Under the pieces are notes generated by a model. It had not been told where the DNA came from and made no database searches. It saw only the letters and a list, made by a program, of their open reading frames with translations. Source: Yeosuana sp043876835 (GTDB lineage: Bacteria > Bacteroidota > Bacteroidia > Flavobacteriales > Flavobacteriaceae). Taken from it: a DNA stretch of 64,000 nucleotides. Below, piece by piece: positions 25,353 to 34,659 of this stretch (positions are counted from its first letter, which is position 1; each line of letters begins with the position of its first letter). The translations under genes and the position numbers were made by a program. The DNA lies in NCBI RefSeq assembly GCF_043876835.1, contig NZ_JBAWJZ010000007.1, forward strand, positions 124,001 through 188,000, in the 5' to 3' direction.

Positions 25353-28025
25353 CTAAAACAAGGTTATTTGCCCCTTATCATCAATATCTGAATCATTCGA
25401 ATTATTTGTTGAATCATCTAAACTCAAATCTTTTGTAACAGGTGTTTCATCATTGTTTTCTGAATCTACCGTTTCTTCATCAACAACCTCTAATTCATCG
25501 GCATGAACCTCTTCTGGAGCTTCATATGGTAAAGGTTCTAGCAGATTTATTTGCTTAACTTTATCAGCAGTTAACTGATTTCCAAGTGCTTTAATGCCTT
25601 TTATGGCAATAAAATCTTCTAGGTTTACTTCTACACTATCTTTTTGATCTTTACCGCGTTCTTTAGCAAAAACCACTTCTACTCTTGGAATCCAGTCGGT
25701 CGACACAATTTCTAATTGTGACTTTTGATGTTCAGAAATAAAAACCTCTTCTTTATTTTCATTTTCAATCAAGAAACGCTTTACAAAATACCGCTCTTTT
25801 TCCCCATCATAATAAACAGCTGAAATAGGTTTTTTTGGAAGCCATTTTTCGAGCACTATCATATCATCTTCAAAATGTGTAGTAAGTTCAGGTAAAATGG
25901 TTTTTATAGCACCCGACTGCGTAATGATTAGTAATCTGTCTTCTCCTCTAAACTCCCCTATTAACTCACCTCTTCCATCTACATTTAAGCGTTGAACAGA
26001 ATCATCAAACCATATTTTTCTAGGTTTTAAGGTAGAAATACCTTTCTCTTTGAGTTCAATTTTTTTAATTGAATATTTGGTAACCAGATTCCCTTTGGAG
26101 TTTCTTCCTTTTATTAAAATATCGGCAAAATCTAAATCCCATTTCAGTTTTTTAATACTTCCAACTTGTCTTAAAATAATGGTAATAACCTCAGCTTCAC
26201 CATTCGGATTTGCTGAAAAATATAATATAGTTGAGCCTTTGCTTCCATTCGTTAAATCGTATTCCTTATCTCTGGTAATACTGGTAACTGCAAAACGTTT
26301 TATGTACGATGGTCCTTTGGCTCCATCTCTGTAAATTAAATTATAAATGGTACGATTATCTTTCTTATCAAAAACCTCAACATGAATAATATCTTTTCCA
26401 ACAAAGGTTTTTGCATCAACTTTGGTGATAATCATCTTACCATCTTTAGTGAACACAATAATATCGTCTATATCACTGCAATCACAAACATATTCGTCTT
26501 TTTTAAGTGATGTACCAACAAAACCTTCTTCTTTATTTACATAAAGCTTGGTGTTACGAATCACCACTTTTGTAGCATCTACATCATCGAAAGTTCGTAT
26601 TTCTGTTTTACGTTCACGACCTGCACCATAATCTTTTTTTAATCTAGTAAAATAGGCAATAGCGTAATCAATAAGATTTTCAAGATGATGTTTAACCTGC
26701 GCTATTTGGTCTTCTAAAGCTTCAATTTTTTGTTGTGCTTTATCAATATCAAATTTTGAAATGCGCTTGATTCTTATTTCTGTTAAACGCTCAATATCTT
26801 CTTGGGTTATGGCTCGTTTTAAATGTTGCATGTGTGGTTTTAATCCTTTATCAATAGCATTAATAACGCCTTCCCAGGTTTCCTCTTCTTCAATATCATG
26901 ATAAATTCTGTTTTCAATAAAGATGCGTTCTAATGATGCAAAATGCCATTGTTCTTCAAACTCATCCAATTTAATTTCAAGGTCACTTTTTAGAAGTTGA
27001 ACCGTGTTATCTGTTGAACGCTTCAGCATCTCAGTAACACCAACAAACAAAGGCTTATTGTCTTCAATAACACATCCTAAAGGAGAAATGGAACTTTCAC
27101 AACTTGTAAATGCATACAAAGCATCAATGGTTTTATCAGGTGAAATTCCTGAAGGCAAATGCACTAAAATTTCAACATCGGCAGCTGTATTGTCTTCTAT
27201 CTTTTTAATTTTTATTTTGCCTTTCTCATTGGCTTTCAAAATAGAATCGATGAGTGATGTTGTATTGGTTCCAAAAGGTATTTCTGTAATAACCAATGTA
27301 CTTTTATCCAACTGCGATATTTTGGCTCTAACACGAATTCTTCCTCCGCGCAAACCATCTTTATAATCACTCACATCAATAATTCCAGCTGTTGGAAAAT
27401 CAGGAAATATGGTAAAGCCTTTTCCTTTTAAATGTTTTACAGAAGCATCAATTAACTCAATAAAATTATGTGGCAATATTTTAGTTGAAAGCCCTACTGC
27501 AATCCCTTCTCCGCCTTGTGCCAATAGCAACGGAAACATAACCGGTAAATTAACTGGTTCTTTTCTACGTCCATCATAAGATGCCTGCCATTCTGTAATT
27601 TTAGGATTGTAAACAACATCAAGTGCAAATTTTGACAAACGTGCTTCAATATAACGCGATGCGGCTGCACTATCACCTGTTAAAATATTTCCCCAGTTAC
27701 CTTGTGTATCAATTAATAAATCTTTCTGGCCAATTTGAACCATTGCATCTGCAATACTGGCATCTCCATGTGGATGATATTGCATAGTATGCCCAACTAT
27801 ATTGGCTACTTTATTATAACGCCCATCGTCTAAATCTTTCATAGAGTGCATGATACGCCTTTGAACCGGTTTAAAACCATCTTCAATAGCGGGTACAGCA
27901 CGTTCTAATATAACATACGAGGCATAGTCTAAAAACCAATCTTGATACATTCCAGAAATTCTGGTAATGGTTTCTTTAGTATCGCCTTGCGGATTTATCA
28001 AATCGTCGTTTTCTTCTTCTGTCAT
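25353..28025 (-). CDS. parC: DNA topoisomerase IV subunit A
   Basis: 890 residues. The breakage-reunion domain has AIEDGFKPVQRRIMHSM, HGDASIADAMVQIGQ and the active-site tyrosine in AASRYIEARLSKFA (about 112-125). Then a coiled-coil tower (KAQQKIEALEDQI) and a C-terminal beta-pinwheel (VKVDAKTFVGKDIIHVEVF, GRNSKGNLVTKYS), with a long acidic tail (DDSTNNSNDSDIDDKG). I call it ParC and not GyrA because parE is in the same operon and the N-terminus is of the Bacteroidota topo IV type. It decatenates daughter chromosomes. Confidence 0.93.
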   Translation of the reverse strand: MTEEENDDLINPQGDTKETITRISGMYQDWFLDYASYVILERAVPAIEDGFKPVQRRIMHSMKDLDDGRYNKVANIVGHTMQYHPHGDASIADAMVQIGQKDLLIDTQGNWGNILTGDSAAASRYIEARLSKFALDVVYNPKITEWQASYDGRRKEPVNLPVMFPLLLAQGGEGIAVGLSTKILPHNFIELIDASVKHLKGKGFTIFPDFPTAGIIDVSDYKDGLRGGRIRVRAKISQLDKSTLVITEIPFGTNTTSLIDSILKANEKGKIKIKKIEDNTAADVEILVHLPSGISPDKTIDALYAFTSCESSISPLGCVIEDNKPLFVGVTEMLKRSTDNTVQLLKSDLEIKLDEFEEQWHFASLERIFIENRIYHDIEEEETWEGVINAIDKGLKPHMQHLKRAITQEDIERLTEIRIKRISKFDIDKAQQKIEALEDQIAQVKHHLENLIDYAIAYFTRLKKDYGAGRERKTEIRTFDDVDATKVVIRNTKLYVNKEEGFVGTSLKKDEYVCDCSDIDDIIVFTKDGKMIITKVDAKTFVGKDIIHVEVFDKKDNRTIYNLIYRDGAKGPSYIKRFAVTSITRDKEYDLTNGSKGSTILYFSANPNGEAEVITIILRQVGSIKKLKWDLDFADILIKGRNSKGNLVTKYSIKKIELKEKGISTLKPRKIWFDDSVQRLNVDGRGELIGEFRGEDRLLIITQSGAIKTILPELTTHFEDDMIVLEKWLPKKPISAVYYDGEKERYFVKRFLIENENKEEVFISEHQKSQLEIVSTDWIPRVEVVFAKERGKDQKDSVEVNLEDFIAIKGIKALGNQLTADKVKQINLLEPLPYEAPEEVHADELEVVDEETVDSENNDETPVTKDLSLDDSTNNSNDSDIDDKGQITLF

Positions 28026-28034
28026 TAAAGGCTT

Positions 28035-28169
28035 TTATTTTTTTGGTCTGCTACTAAGTGTTGTTGTTCCTGATTTACGGCGTTTTTTAACCCTTGATGT
28101 AGCATCGTTAGTGTGCAAATATTCGTAAGATCTTTTTACCGCATTTTTTTTGTTTTTATTATACAGCAT
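28035..28169 (-). CDS. Small basic protein between parC and the PH-like gene
   Basis: 44 residues, from ATG at 28167-28169 to TAA at 28035-28037. Composition is very basic (14 Lys/Arg), with KRSYEYLHTNDATSRVKKRR in the middle and an SRPKK end. It sits in the operon with 9 bp before parC and 6 bp after the upstream gene. The tight fit, the ATG/TAA frame and the absence of other coding possibilities support a real gene. I do not recognise a family; it could bind nucleic acid. Confidence 0.5.
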   Translation of the reverse strand: MLYNKNKKNAVKRSYEYLHTNDATSRVKKRRKSGTTTLSSRPKK

Positions 28170-28175
28170 TTTAGT

Positions 28176-28679
28176 TTAGTTTTTGTTAATCTTTAAATTT
28201 CTTTCATTTTTTATATTTTCTTTTAGCATTTTCCTTAAAGACTGCTTAATATATTTTCGTTTTCTTCTATCGAGTAACGTTACATTGAAATAGGCATGTT
28301 TTATATTTCCAGATTTATTTTTAATGCTAAGGACCAAACTTTTATAAACGATATAATTACGGAACTTAAAACCTGCTAATCTGTTTTTTTCAAACTCTAC
28401 TTTATATTCGCGATAATTTACATAATCTGTAAGCAACAACCCCTTATTTAAAACAACAACCTTAACACCATCGCTATCGTACTCAAAAAATTTGGCTATC
28501 CAGTGAACTAAAAAGAAAATACCAATAAACCCAAACAAAAATATTAAAAAAGTAAACCACAAATGGGTGCTTACATCTTTAAAAGCACTAAATACAGTTG
28601 CTAAAACAATAGCTAGTACAATAAGCAAAAAATACACTGAAACAATAATATTTCTAACTTTCCCGTTGTTTGTTCTCAT
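28176..28679 (-). CDS. Membrane protein with PH-like domain
   Basis: 167 residues. Two membrane helices (about 9-29 and 40-63), then a beta-rich domain (SDGVKVVVLNKGLLL, YREYKVEFEKNRLAGFKFRN, YFNVTLLDRRKRKYIKQSLRKML) like bacterial PH domains. Similar in plan to the gene at 8069 but with no clear sequence identity. Its ATG overlaps the parE stop codon by one base, and the small basic gene follows, so it is part of the topo IV operon. Function unknown. Confidence 0.75.
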   Translation of the reverse strand: MRTNNGKVRNIIVSVYFLLIVLAIVLATVFSAFKDVSTHLWFTFLIFLFGFIGIFFLVHWIAKFFEYDSDGVKVVVLNKGLLLTDYVNYREYKVEFEKNRLAGFKFRNYIVYKSLVLSIKNKSGNIKHAYFNVTLLDRRKRKYIKQSLRKMLKENIKNERNLKINKN

Positions 28680-30535
28680 TAACGTTCTTCTATAATATCA
28701 AGTTCAACCTTTAAATTATTAATTATAAACTCTTGTCTATCAGGTGTGTTTTTGCCCATATAAAATTCTAATAATTCTTCAATTGACAAATCTTTATCTA
28801 ACATGATAGGATCTAATCGAATACTTTCCCCGATAAAATTTCTAAATTCATCCGGAGAAATTTCCCCTAAACCTTTAAACCTGGTAATTTCTGGTTTTGG
28901 CTTTAATTTTTCAATAGCATCTCTTCGTTCTTGGTCAGAATAACAATAAATAGTTTCTTTTTTATTTCGTACTCTAAACAAAGGCGTTTGCAAAATATAC
29001 AAATGTCCTTCTTTTATAATTTCAGGGAAAAACTGTAAAAAGAATGTAATGAGCAATAATCGAATGTGCATGCCATCAACATCGGCATCTGTTGCAATTA
29101 CAATATTATTATAACGTAAGTCTTCAATGGACTCTTCAATATTTAATGCGGCTTGAAGTAGATTAAACTCTTCGTTTTCATACACAATTTTCTTGCTTAA
29201 TCCATAAGAATTTAATGGTTTCCCTTTTAAACTAAAAACGGCTTGTGTATTTACATCGCGGGATTTAGTAATACTTCCAGAAGCAGAATCTCCCTCGGTA
29301 ATAAATAAAGTAGATTCTAAATTACGCTCGTTTTTTATATCTCCAAAATGCACTCTGCAATCTCTTAGCTTTTTATTATGCAAACTGGCTTTTTTTGCGC
29401 GGTCCTTTGCTAATTTTCTAATGCCTGAAAGCTCTTTACGTTCATGCTCTGCTTGCATGATTTTACGTTGAATTTTCTCTGCAGCTTCAGGATTTTTATG
29501 TAAATAGTTATCTAAATGAGTTTTTACGAAATCATTTATATAGGTCCTAACTGTTGGTAAATCACCACCCATGTCTGTTGAACCTAACTTTGTTTTTGTT
29601 TGGCTTTCAAAAACTGGTTCCATAACTTTTATAGAAACCGCAGAAACTATAGATTTTCTAACATCGGCAGCTTCATAATTTTTACCATAAAACTCTCTGA
29701 TGGTTTTTACTAAGGCTTCTCTGTAAGCGGCTAAATGCGTTCCTCCTTGAGTTGTATTTTGACCATTTACAAAAGAATGGTACTCTTCACTATATTGTGT
29801 TTTGCTATGTGTTAAAGCGACTTCAATATCACTCCCTTTTAAATGAATAATAGGATATAACATATCAGACTCTGAAATGTTTTCAGACAGCAAATCTTTT
29901 AAGCCATTTTCACTGAAATATTTTTCGCCATTAAAAATGATAGTTAAACCCGTGTTTAAATACACATAGTTTTTAAGCATTCTAATAACATACTCATTTC
30001 TATATTTATAATTTTTGAAAATGACTTCATCTGGAATAAAAGACACTTTGGTTCCTTTTCTTCTAGTAGTATCATCCAATAAATCTTGATTGATAAGATT
30101 TCCTTGTTCAAATTCAGCAGAAGCCGATTTATTATCACGTGTAGATTCTACTCTAAAAAAGGAAGATAAGGCATTCACGGCTTTAGTACCTACTCCATTT
30201 AATCCCACAGATTTCTTGAACGCTTTTGAATCATACTTTCCGCCAGTATTCATCTTAGAAACAACATCTACCACTTTTCCTAAAGGAATTCCCCTACCAT
30301 AATCTCGAACAGTAACTTTTGCGCCTTGAATAGAAACATCAATGGTTTTACCTGAACCCATGACATACTCGTCTATTGAGTTGTCTAAGACTTCTTTTAA
30401 AAGTATATAAATACCATCATCAGGAGAAGAACCATCGCCCAATTTACCAATATACATTCCTGGACGCATACGAATATGTTCTTTCCAGTCTAGTGAGCGT
30501 ATATTGTCTTCGGTATAATTGGATTGTTCAGCCAT
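28679..30535 (-). CDS. parE: DNA topoisomerase IV subunit B
   Basis: 618 residues, the short GyrB/ParE form. The GHKL ATPase domain has EVLDNSIDEYVMG (ATP-binding Asn/Asp, about 47-59), DYGRGIP and GLNGVGTKAVNALS; the transducer has QTKTKLGS; the TOPRIM domain has LFITEGDSASGS and DADVDGMHIRLLLITFF (metal-binding acidic residues); the C-terminus has RFKGLGEISPDEF. First gene of the minus-strand operon parE, PH-like, small basic gene, parC. It supplies ATP-driven strand passage with ParC. Confidence 0.95.
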   Translation of the reverse strand: MAEQSNYTEDNIRSLDWKEHIRMRPGMYIGKLGDGSSPDDGIYILLKEVLDNSIDEYVMGSGKTIDVSIQGAKVTVRDYGRGIPLGKVVDVVSKMNTGGKYDSKAFKKSVGLNGVGTKAVNALSSFFRVESTRDNKSASAEFEQGNLINQDLLDDTTRRKGTKVSFIPDEVIFKNYKYRNEYVIRMLKNYVYLNTGLTIIFNGEKYFSENGLKDLLSENISESDMLYPIIHLKGSDIEVALTHSKTQYSEEYHSFVNGQNTTQGGTHLAAYREALVKTIREFYGKNYEAADVRKSIVSAVSIKVMEPVFESQTKTKLGSTDMGGDLPTVRTYINDFVKTHLDNYLHKNPEAAEKIQRKIMQAEHERKELSGIRKLAKDRAKKASLHNKKLRDCRVHFGDIKNERNLESTLFITEGDSASGSITKSRDVNTQAVFSLKGKPLNSYGLSKKIVYENEEFNLLQAALNIEESIEDLRYNNIVIATDADVDGMHIRLLLITFFLQFFPEIIKEGHLYILQTPLFRVRNKKETIYCYSDQERRDAIEKLKPKPEITRFKGLGEISPDEFRNFIGESIRLDPIMLDKDLSIEELLEFYMGKNTPDRQEFIINNLKVELDIIEER

Positions 30536-30679
30536 AGATTTGAGTGAAATTTAATGATAGGACGCTAATATAATATATCAAAATATAAAATAAAACTGCC
30601 TTCGCACAAAGTAATTAACAATAAAAAGTGAATGTTGTTGAGAACATACCTTTTTAAATAAAACCACTTAAAAAAGTGC

Positions 30680-31579
30680 TTATTTTTTCTTGTTTAAAGA
30701 TACTAATGAAATTCCTATTATAACAGCAAAAGCGCCTAATAATTGTAATAAAGTTAGTTGCTCATTTAAAAAAATCGCTGCCAAAATAATAGTAGAAATT
30801 GGTCCGACCGCTGCAATTACCGCAAAATTTGATGAACTAATTAGTTTAATGGAAGTTGAAACTAAAAAAGATGGAATTACGGTTGCAAAAATGGCAATTA
30901 AAAACCCTAAAAAATACACTTGCCAAGGATAATTTAATAAATCGATTTTATTGGTTATTCCATAATGAATAAATACACAAATACAGGAGACAATCATAAC
31001 ATAAGCTGTAAATTTCATGACGCCAAATTTTGGTATTAACCAACCGCTTCCAGACAAATATGCCGCATAAGTAATAGCACAAAGTAAGATGAAAAATCCA
31101 CCCAAATACGTATCACTTCCAGATATAGCAACTTCGTTCCAAAAAGCAATGATAATGCCTACATACGTTAAAACAATAGCATAAATCTGCTCCTTTGAAA
31201 TCTGTTGCTTTAAAAACAACTTATTAAATAAAATAACAATGGTTGGATATAAAAACAAGATAATACGTTCTAAACTAGCTTTTATATAAATAAGCCCAAC
31301 GAAATCAAAATAACTTGACAGATAATAGCCTACAATACCAAAAAAAGCAACCCATAAATAATCATTTTTTACTATAACAACTTCATTACTTTTCTTTCTA
31401 TAGACTATGGCAATAACAACATAAAATGGAAAAGAGAACAGCATCCTAAAAAGCAAAACACTTACCGCATCGATATTGTATTGGTAAGCCATTTTCACCA
31501 TGACAGCTTTTGAAGAAAACAGAACAATGCCAATCAACCCTAAAATGATTCCGTAAATAAATGACTTAGTAGGTTTCAT
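30680..31579 (-). CDS. EamA/DMT family transporter
   Basis: 299 residues, ten membrane helices in two repeats of five, as in the drug/metabolite transporter superfamily. Each half has the glycine- and proline-containing EamA pattern: GLIGIVLFSSKAVMVKMAY (first helix) and LLQLLGAFAVIIGISLVSL (last helix). Inner-membrane exporter of an unknown metabolite. Monocistronic, 110 bp after ychF's end on the same strand, with a 140-bp gap before parE. Confidence 0.88.
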   Translation of the reverse strand: MKPTKSFIYGIILGLIGIVLFSSKAVMVKMAYQYNIDAVSVLLFRMLFSFPFYVVIAIVYRKKSNEVVIVKNDYLWVAFFGIVGYYLSSYFDFVGLIYIKASLERIILFLYPTIVILFNKLFLKQQISKEQIYAIVLTYVGIIIAFWNEVAISGSDTYLGGFFILLCAITYAAYLSGSGWLIPKFGVMKFTAYVMIVSCICVFIHYGITNKIDLLNYPWQVYFLGFLIAIFATVIPSFLVSTSIKLISSSNFAVIAAVGPISTIILAAIFLNEQLTLLQLLGAFAVIIGISLVSLNKKK

Positions 31580-31689
31580 CTGTCAAATTTATATGTTTTT
31601 TATCATCAGATGAATTTCGTCATTAATCATATTGGCTGAATATTAACTTTTCGAACTTCTTATTCTAAAAAAAGAAGATTTTTTAATAA

Positions 31690-32784
31690 CTACACATTAA
31701 ACAAGAAATGCATCACATCGCCATCTTTAACTATGTAATTTTTTCCTTCAACACGCATTTTTCCAGCTTCTTTTACTTTAGCTTCGCTACCATAAGATTC
31801 AAAATCATCATAGGCGATAACTTCTGCTCTAATAAATCCTTTTTCAAAATCGCTATGAATAACACCTGCTGCTTGTGGTGCAGTGGCCCCAACATCAATA
31901 GTCCAAGCTCTTACTTCTTTAACTCCAGCAGTAAAGTAGGTTTGTTGCTTTAATAATTTATAAGCTGAACGAATTAATTTTGCTGAACCTGCTTCGCTTA
32001 ATCCTATATCCTGAAGAAACATTTGGCGTTCTTCATAATCATCTAATTCATTGATATCGGCTTCAGTTCCAACGGCTAAAAACAAAACCTCAGCATTTTC
32101 ATCTTTTACAGCTTCTTTTACCAACTCGACATACGCATTACCAGAAACAGCAGATGCTTCGTCAACATTACAAACATACATCACTGGTTTATCTGTAATG
32201 AATTGTGATGGTTTTACATAATCATTGTAATCATCTTCACTAAATTCAAGGGCTCTTACAGAAATACCTGCCTCAAGATTTGATTTAATTTTCAGCAATA
32301 CAGCTTCTTCCTTTTGGGCATCTTTATTCCCGGTTTTGGCAGCACGCTTTACTTTTTCAAGTTTTTTGTCAACAGTCTCTAAATCTTTTAACTGCAATTC
32401 CATATCAATGGTTTCTTTATCGCGAATAGGATTTACTTTACCATCAACATGCACAATATTATCATTATCAAAACAACGCAACACATGCAAAATAGCATCG
32501 GTTTCCCTAATATTCGCTAAAAACTGATTTCCTAATCCTTCTCCTTTACTGGCTCCTTTTACCAATCCGGCTATATCAACTATTTCAACAGTAGCAGGTT
32601 GAACTCTAACTGGTTTTACCAATTCTTCAAGTTTTTCCAAGCGTTTATCTGGTACATTTACTACACCAATATTAGGTTCGATGGTACAAAATGGAAAGTT
32701 AGCACTTTGCGCTTTTGCATTCGACAAACAGTTAAACAAAGTTGACTTTCCTACATTTGGCAATCCTACAATACCTGCTTTCAT
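31690..32784 (-). CDS. ychF: Ribosome-binding ATPase YchF
   Basis: 364 residues. Obg-family P-loop GLPNVGKSTLFN (7-18), DIAGLVKGASKGEGLGNQFL (switch II region with G3, about 69-88), the ATP-selective N-V-D-E (CNVDE) at the G4 position, a coiled-coil insertion (KDLETVDKKLEKVKRAAKT), and a C-terminal TGS domain ending in VKDGDVMHFLFNV. YchF binds ribosomes and the stress response in many bacteria. The start codon is preceded by a dispersed repeat that ends 2 bp upstream. Confidence 0.96.
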   Translation of the reverse strand: MKAGIVGLPNVGKSTLFNCLSNAKAQSANFPFCTIEPNIGVVNVPDKRLEKLEELVKPVRVQPATVEIVDIAGLVKGASKGEGLGNQFLANIRETDAILHVLRCFDNDNIVHVDGKVNPIRDKETIDMELQLKDLETVDKKLEKVKRAAKTGNKDAQKEEAVLLKIKSNLEAGISVRALEFSEDDYNDYVKPSQFITDKPVMYVCNVDEASAVSGNAYVELVKEAVKDENAEVLFLAVGTEADINELDDYEERQMFLQDIGLSEAGSAKLIRSAYKLLKQQTYFTAGVKEVRAWTIDVGATAPQAAGVIHSDFEKGFIRAEVIAYDDFESYGSEAKVKEAGKMRVEGKNYIVKDGDVMHFLFNV

Positions 32785-32786
32785 AT

Positions 32787-32897
32787 TCCTATCCCTAGCC
32801 CTTTCCTAAGGAAAGGGGATTTTTTGGTAATTTTAAATTATACTTATATTTCTTTCCATCTAGCTTCCTTCGCTTTGGGAAGGATTGAGGATGGGAT
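32787..32897 (-). repeat. Dispersed ~112-bp repeat, copy 1 (upstream of ychF)
   Basis: On the minus strand it begins ATCCCATCCTCAATCCTTCC and ends CCCTAGGGATAGG-like (AAAGGGCTAGGGATAGGAAT), directly before the ychF ATG. The ends contain small hairpins (TTCCCAAAG/CTTTGG type, and CCTTTCCTAAGGAAAGG). Same family as 40247-40358; the central ~40 bp differ. Confidence 0.8.
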
Positions 32898-32965
32898 TTT
32901 TTGCGAGTGCAAATGTAATTAATTCCTCTTTTATTTAAAGCAAAAGCACATGTTATCTATTAATT

Positions 32966-32973
32966 TATATTTG
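32966..32973 (+). promoter_or_regulatory. Predicted -7 box
   Basis: TATATTTG matches TAnnTTTG, 46 nt upstream of the ATG at 33020. Confidence 0.4.
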
Positions 32974-33019
32974 TAACATTATAGCCTTTTGTTCGTCAAT
33001 TCATTGAAAACCATCAATT

Positions 33020-34492
33020 ATGAAACATCTCATTGTAGTTTATTCATTTTTATTAAGCAGTTTTTTTGGAATTTCCCAAAATATCACAGCAAGGTTATTA
33101 GACAAAAACACACAAAACCCAATTCCTTTTGCAGCTATAAAAACAGCAGAATTTAATGGAGTCATTTCAAATGAAGAAGGTTATTTTACAATCATTGAGG
33201 AAAACGAAAATAGTGTAATAACCATTTCTTGTTTAGGTTATAAAAACAAAACCCTTAGTATTAAAGACATAAAAAACCTAAACTTTATTGTTAGACTAGA
33301 AGAATCAATCAATGAGCTTAACACTGTTTATGTTAGCAATAAAAAACCAAATGCAGATTCTATTATTTCAAGAGTTAGACAAAATCTTTCTAAAAATTAT
33401 GAGATAAAATTATATAAACACGAGATTTTTTCAAGAAAAACAGCTTATATGGATTTTGATAGATTAGATTTTGAAATTGAAAAAGCATCTCATGTTAAAA
33501 AGAAAAACCTAGAGTCTGCAAATAAAAGCATGGACTCGCTTTCAAAAGCTGTAATAAATAGTAAAACAAAACATTTTAAAGATTTTAAAGCTGATTTGTA
33601 TGTTAATGATTCCACTAAAACAAAATTAAAAGTATATAAAGCCACCGAACTTATTGACCAAAAAAACAATCTTTCAATAGAAGAAGTTCAAAAAAGAGCA
33701 CAGCATGTTATTCTTAAATATTTAGATACCACTTTAACCTATAAGCTTAAAACTGGCTTATTTAAAATTGAAGATTCTTTATCGTTAAAAGATGACGACA
33801 AAAATGAACCTAAAAAAAATGAATATCAAGTTAAAGATTTAAACGGACAAACAAATAACTTATTAATGCGTTCTCAATTTTATGAAAACTCTATGCTTTC
33901 AAAAATATTAGATGCCGATTTGTATGAATATAGTTTTGTGGATGTTTCCTATTTTAACAATGAACTTATTTACATTATAAATTACAAGCCTAAACGTTCT
34001 AAATCTAAATACACAGGCAAACTTTTTATTACAGACGATACCTATGCCATAACCAAAGTAGATTTTGAATTCGCCGATGGTAAGCGTGGTGAAAAATTTA
34101 ATTTAAAATTGCTTTTAGGCGTTAAGTATGTTGAAAATATGAGAAAGGGAACCGTAATTTACCAAAAAGACACGTTAAACAAATATCAGCCACAATATAT
34201 AAAATATGAAGAAGGGCGCTATTTTTATGTAAGCAGACCTTTAAAATTTATTGAGAACAGCCCAGAAAAGAACAAAACCAGTTTTGACTTTACCATTGAA
34301 GGCAATATAATTACCAAACAAGAATTATTACTTAATTCAAGCATTAAGATAACCTCAGGCATTTTCAACCAGCAAACAGAAGAAAAAACAGTACCATATC
34401 TCAAGCTAAATAAATATGACTCTAAAGTTTGGGGACAAGACCAAACTCTTGAACCCTTACAAGAAATGAAAGAGTTTAAAGGTGAGGATTAA
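33020..34492 (+). CDS. Carboxypeptidase-like regulatory domain protein, probable cell-surface protein
   Basis: 490 residues. Signal peptide (ending near GISQN), then a CarboxypepD_reg-like beta-sandwich (ITARLLDKNTQNPIPFAAIKTAEFNGVISNEEGYF, 21-55, to about 108), the same domain that begins many TonB-dependent receptors. The rest (110-490) is a long alpha/beta region with YINNY-type beta strands (DVSYFNNELIYIINYKPKRSKSKYTGKLFI, 314-343), no barrel plug. Probably exported and surface-associated; function unknown. It is convergent with the ApeA-like gene at 34660. Confidence 0.75.
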   Translation: MKHLIVVYSFLLSSFFGISQNITARLLDKNTQNPIPFAAIKTAEFNGVISNEEGYFTIIEENENSVITISCLGYKNKTLSIKDIKNLNFIVRLEESINELNTVYVSNKKPNADSIISRVRQNLSKNYEIKLYKHEIFSRKTAYMDFDRLDFEIEKASHVKKKNLESANKSMDSLSKAVINSKTKHFKDFKADLYVNDSTKTKLKVYKATELIDQKNNLSIEEVQKRAQHVILKYLDTTLTYKLKTGLFKIEDSLSLKDDDKNEPKKNEYQVKDLNGQTNNLLMRSQFYENSMLSKILDADLYEYSFVDVSYFNNELIYIINYKPKRSKSKYTGKLFITDDTYAITKVDFEFADGKRGEKFNLKLLLGVKYVENMRKGTVIYQKDTLNKYQPQYIKYEEGRYFYVSRPLKFIENSPEKNKTSFDFTIEGNIITKQELLLNSSIKITSGIFNQQTEEKTVPYLKLNKYDSKVWGQDQTLEPLQEMKEFKGED

Positions 34493-34515
34493 GTGGTTTC
34501 TAGAATATATTTTAG

Positions 34516-34649
34516 AATGACGCTTATCGTGTTTGTGTATGATTAGTTGCGTGGTTTAAGCATCTACTTTAGCAAATACAAATCGAATAGAAAATCCTCG
34601 CGGATTTTCGTAAGTAAACTTGCACTAGCAATTATAGGATACAGTGTTA
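34516..34649 (-). repeat. attC-like hairpin element g (ApeA-like locus, left side)
   Basis: About 134 nt. Ends at GTTAGCAGTA (34646-34655). Contains the apex hairpin GAAAATCC-TCGC-GGATTTTC and AAGCATCTACTTTAGCAAAT, nearly identical to element d. The left limit, with the sequence GACGCTTATCGTG, has lost the usual CAAC. Confidence 0.6.
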
Positions 34650-34659
34650 GCAGTAGGCT

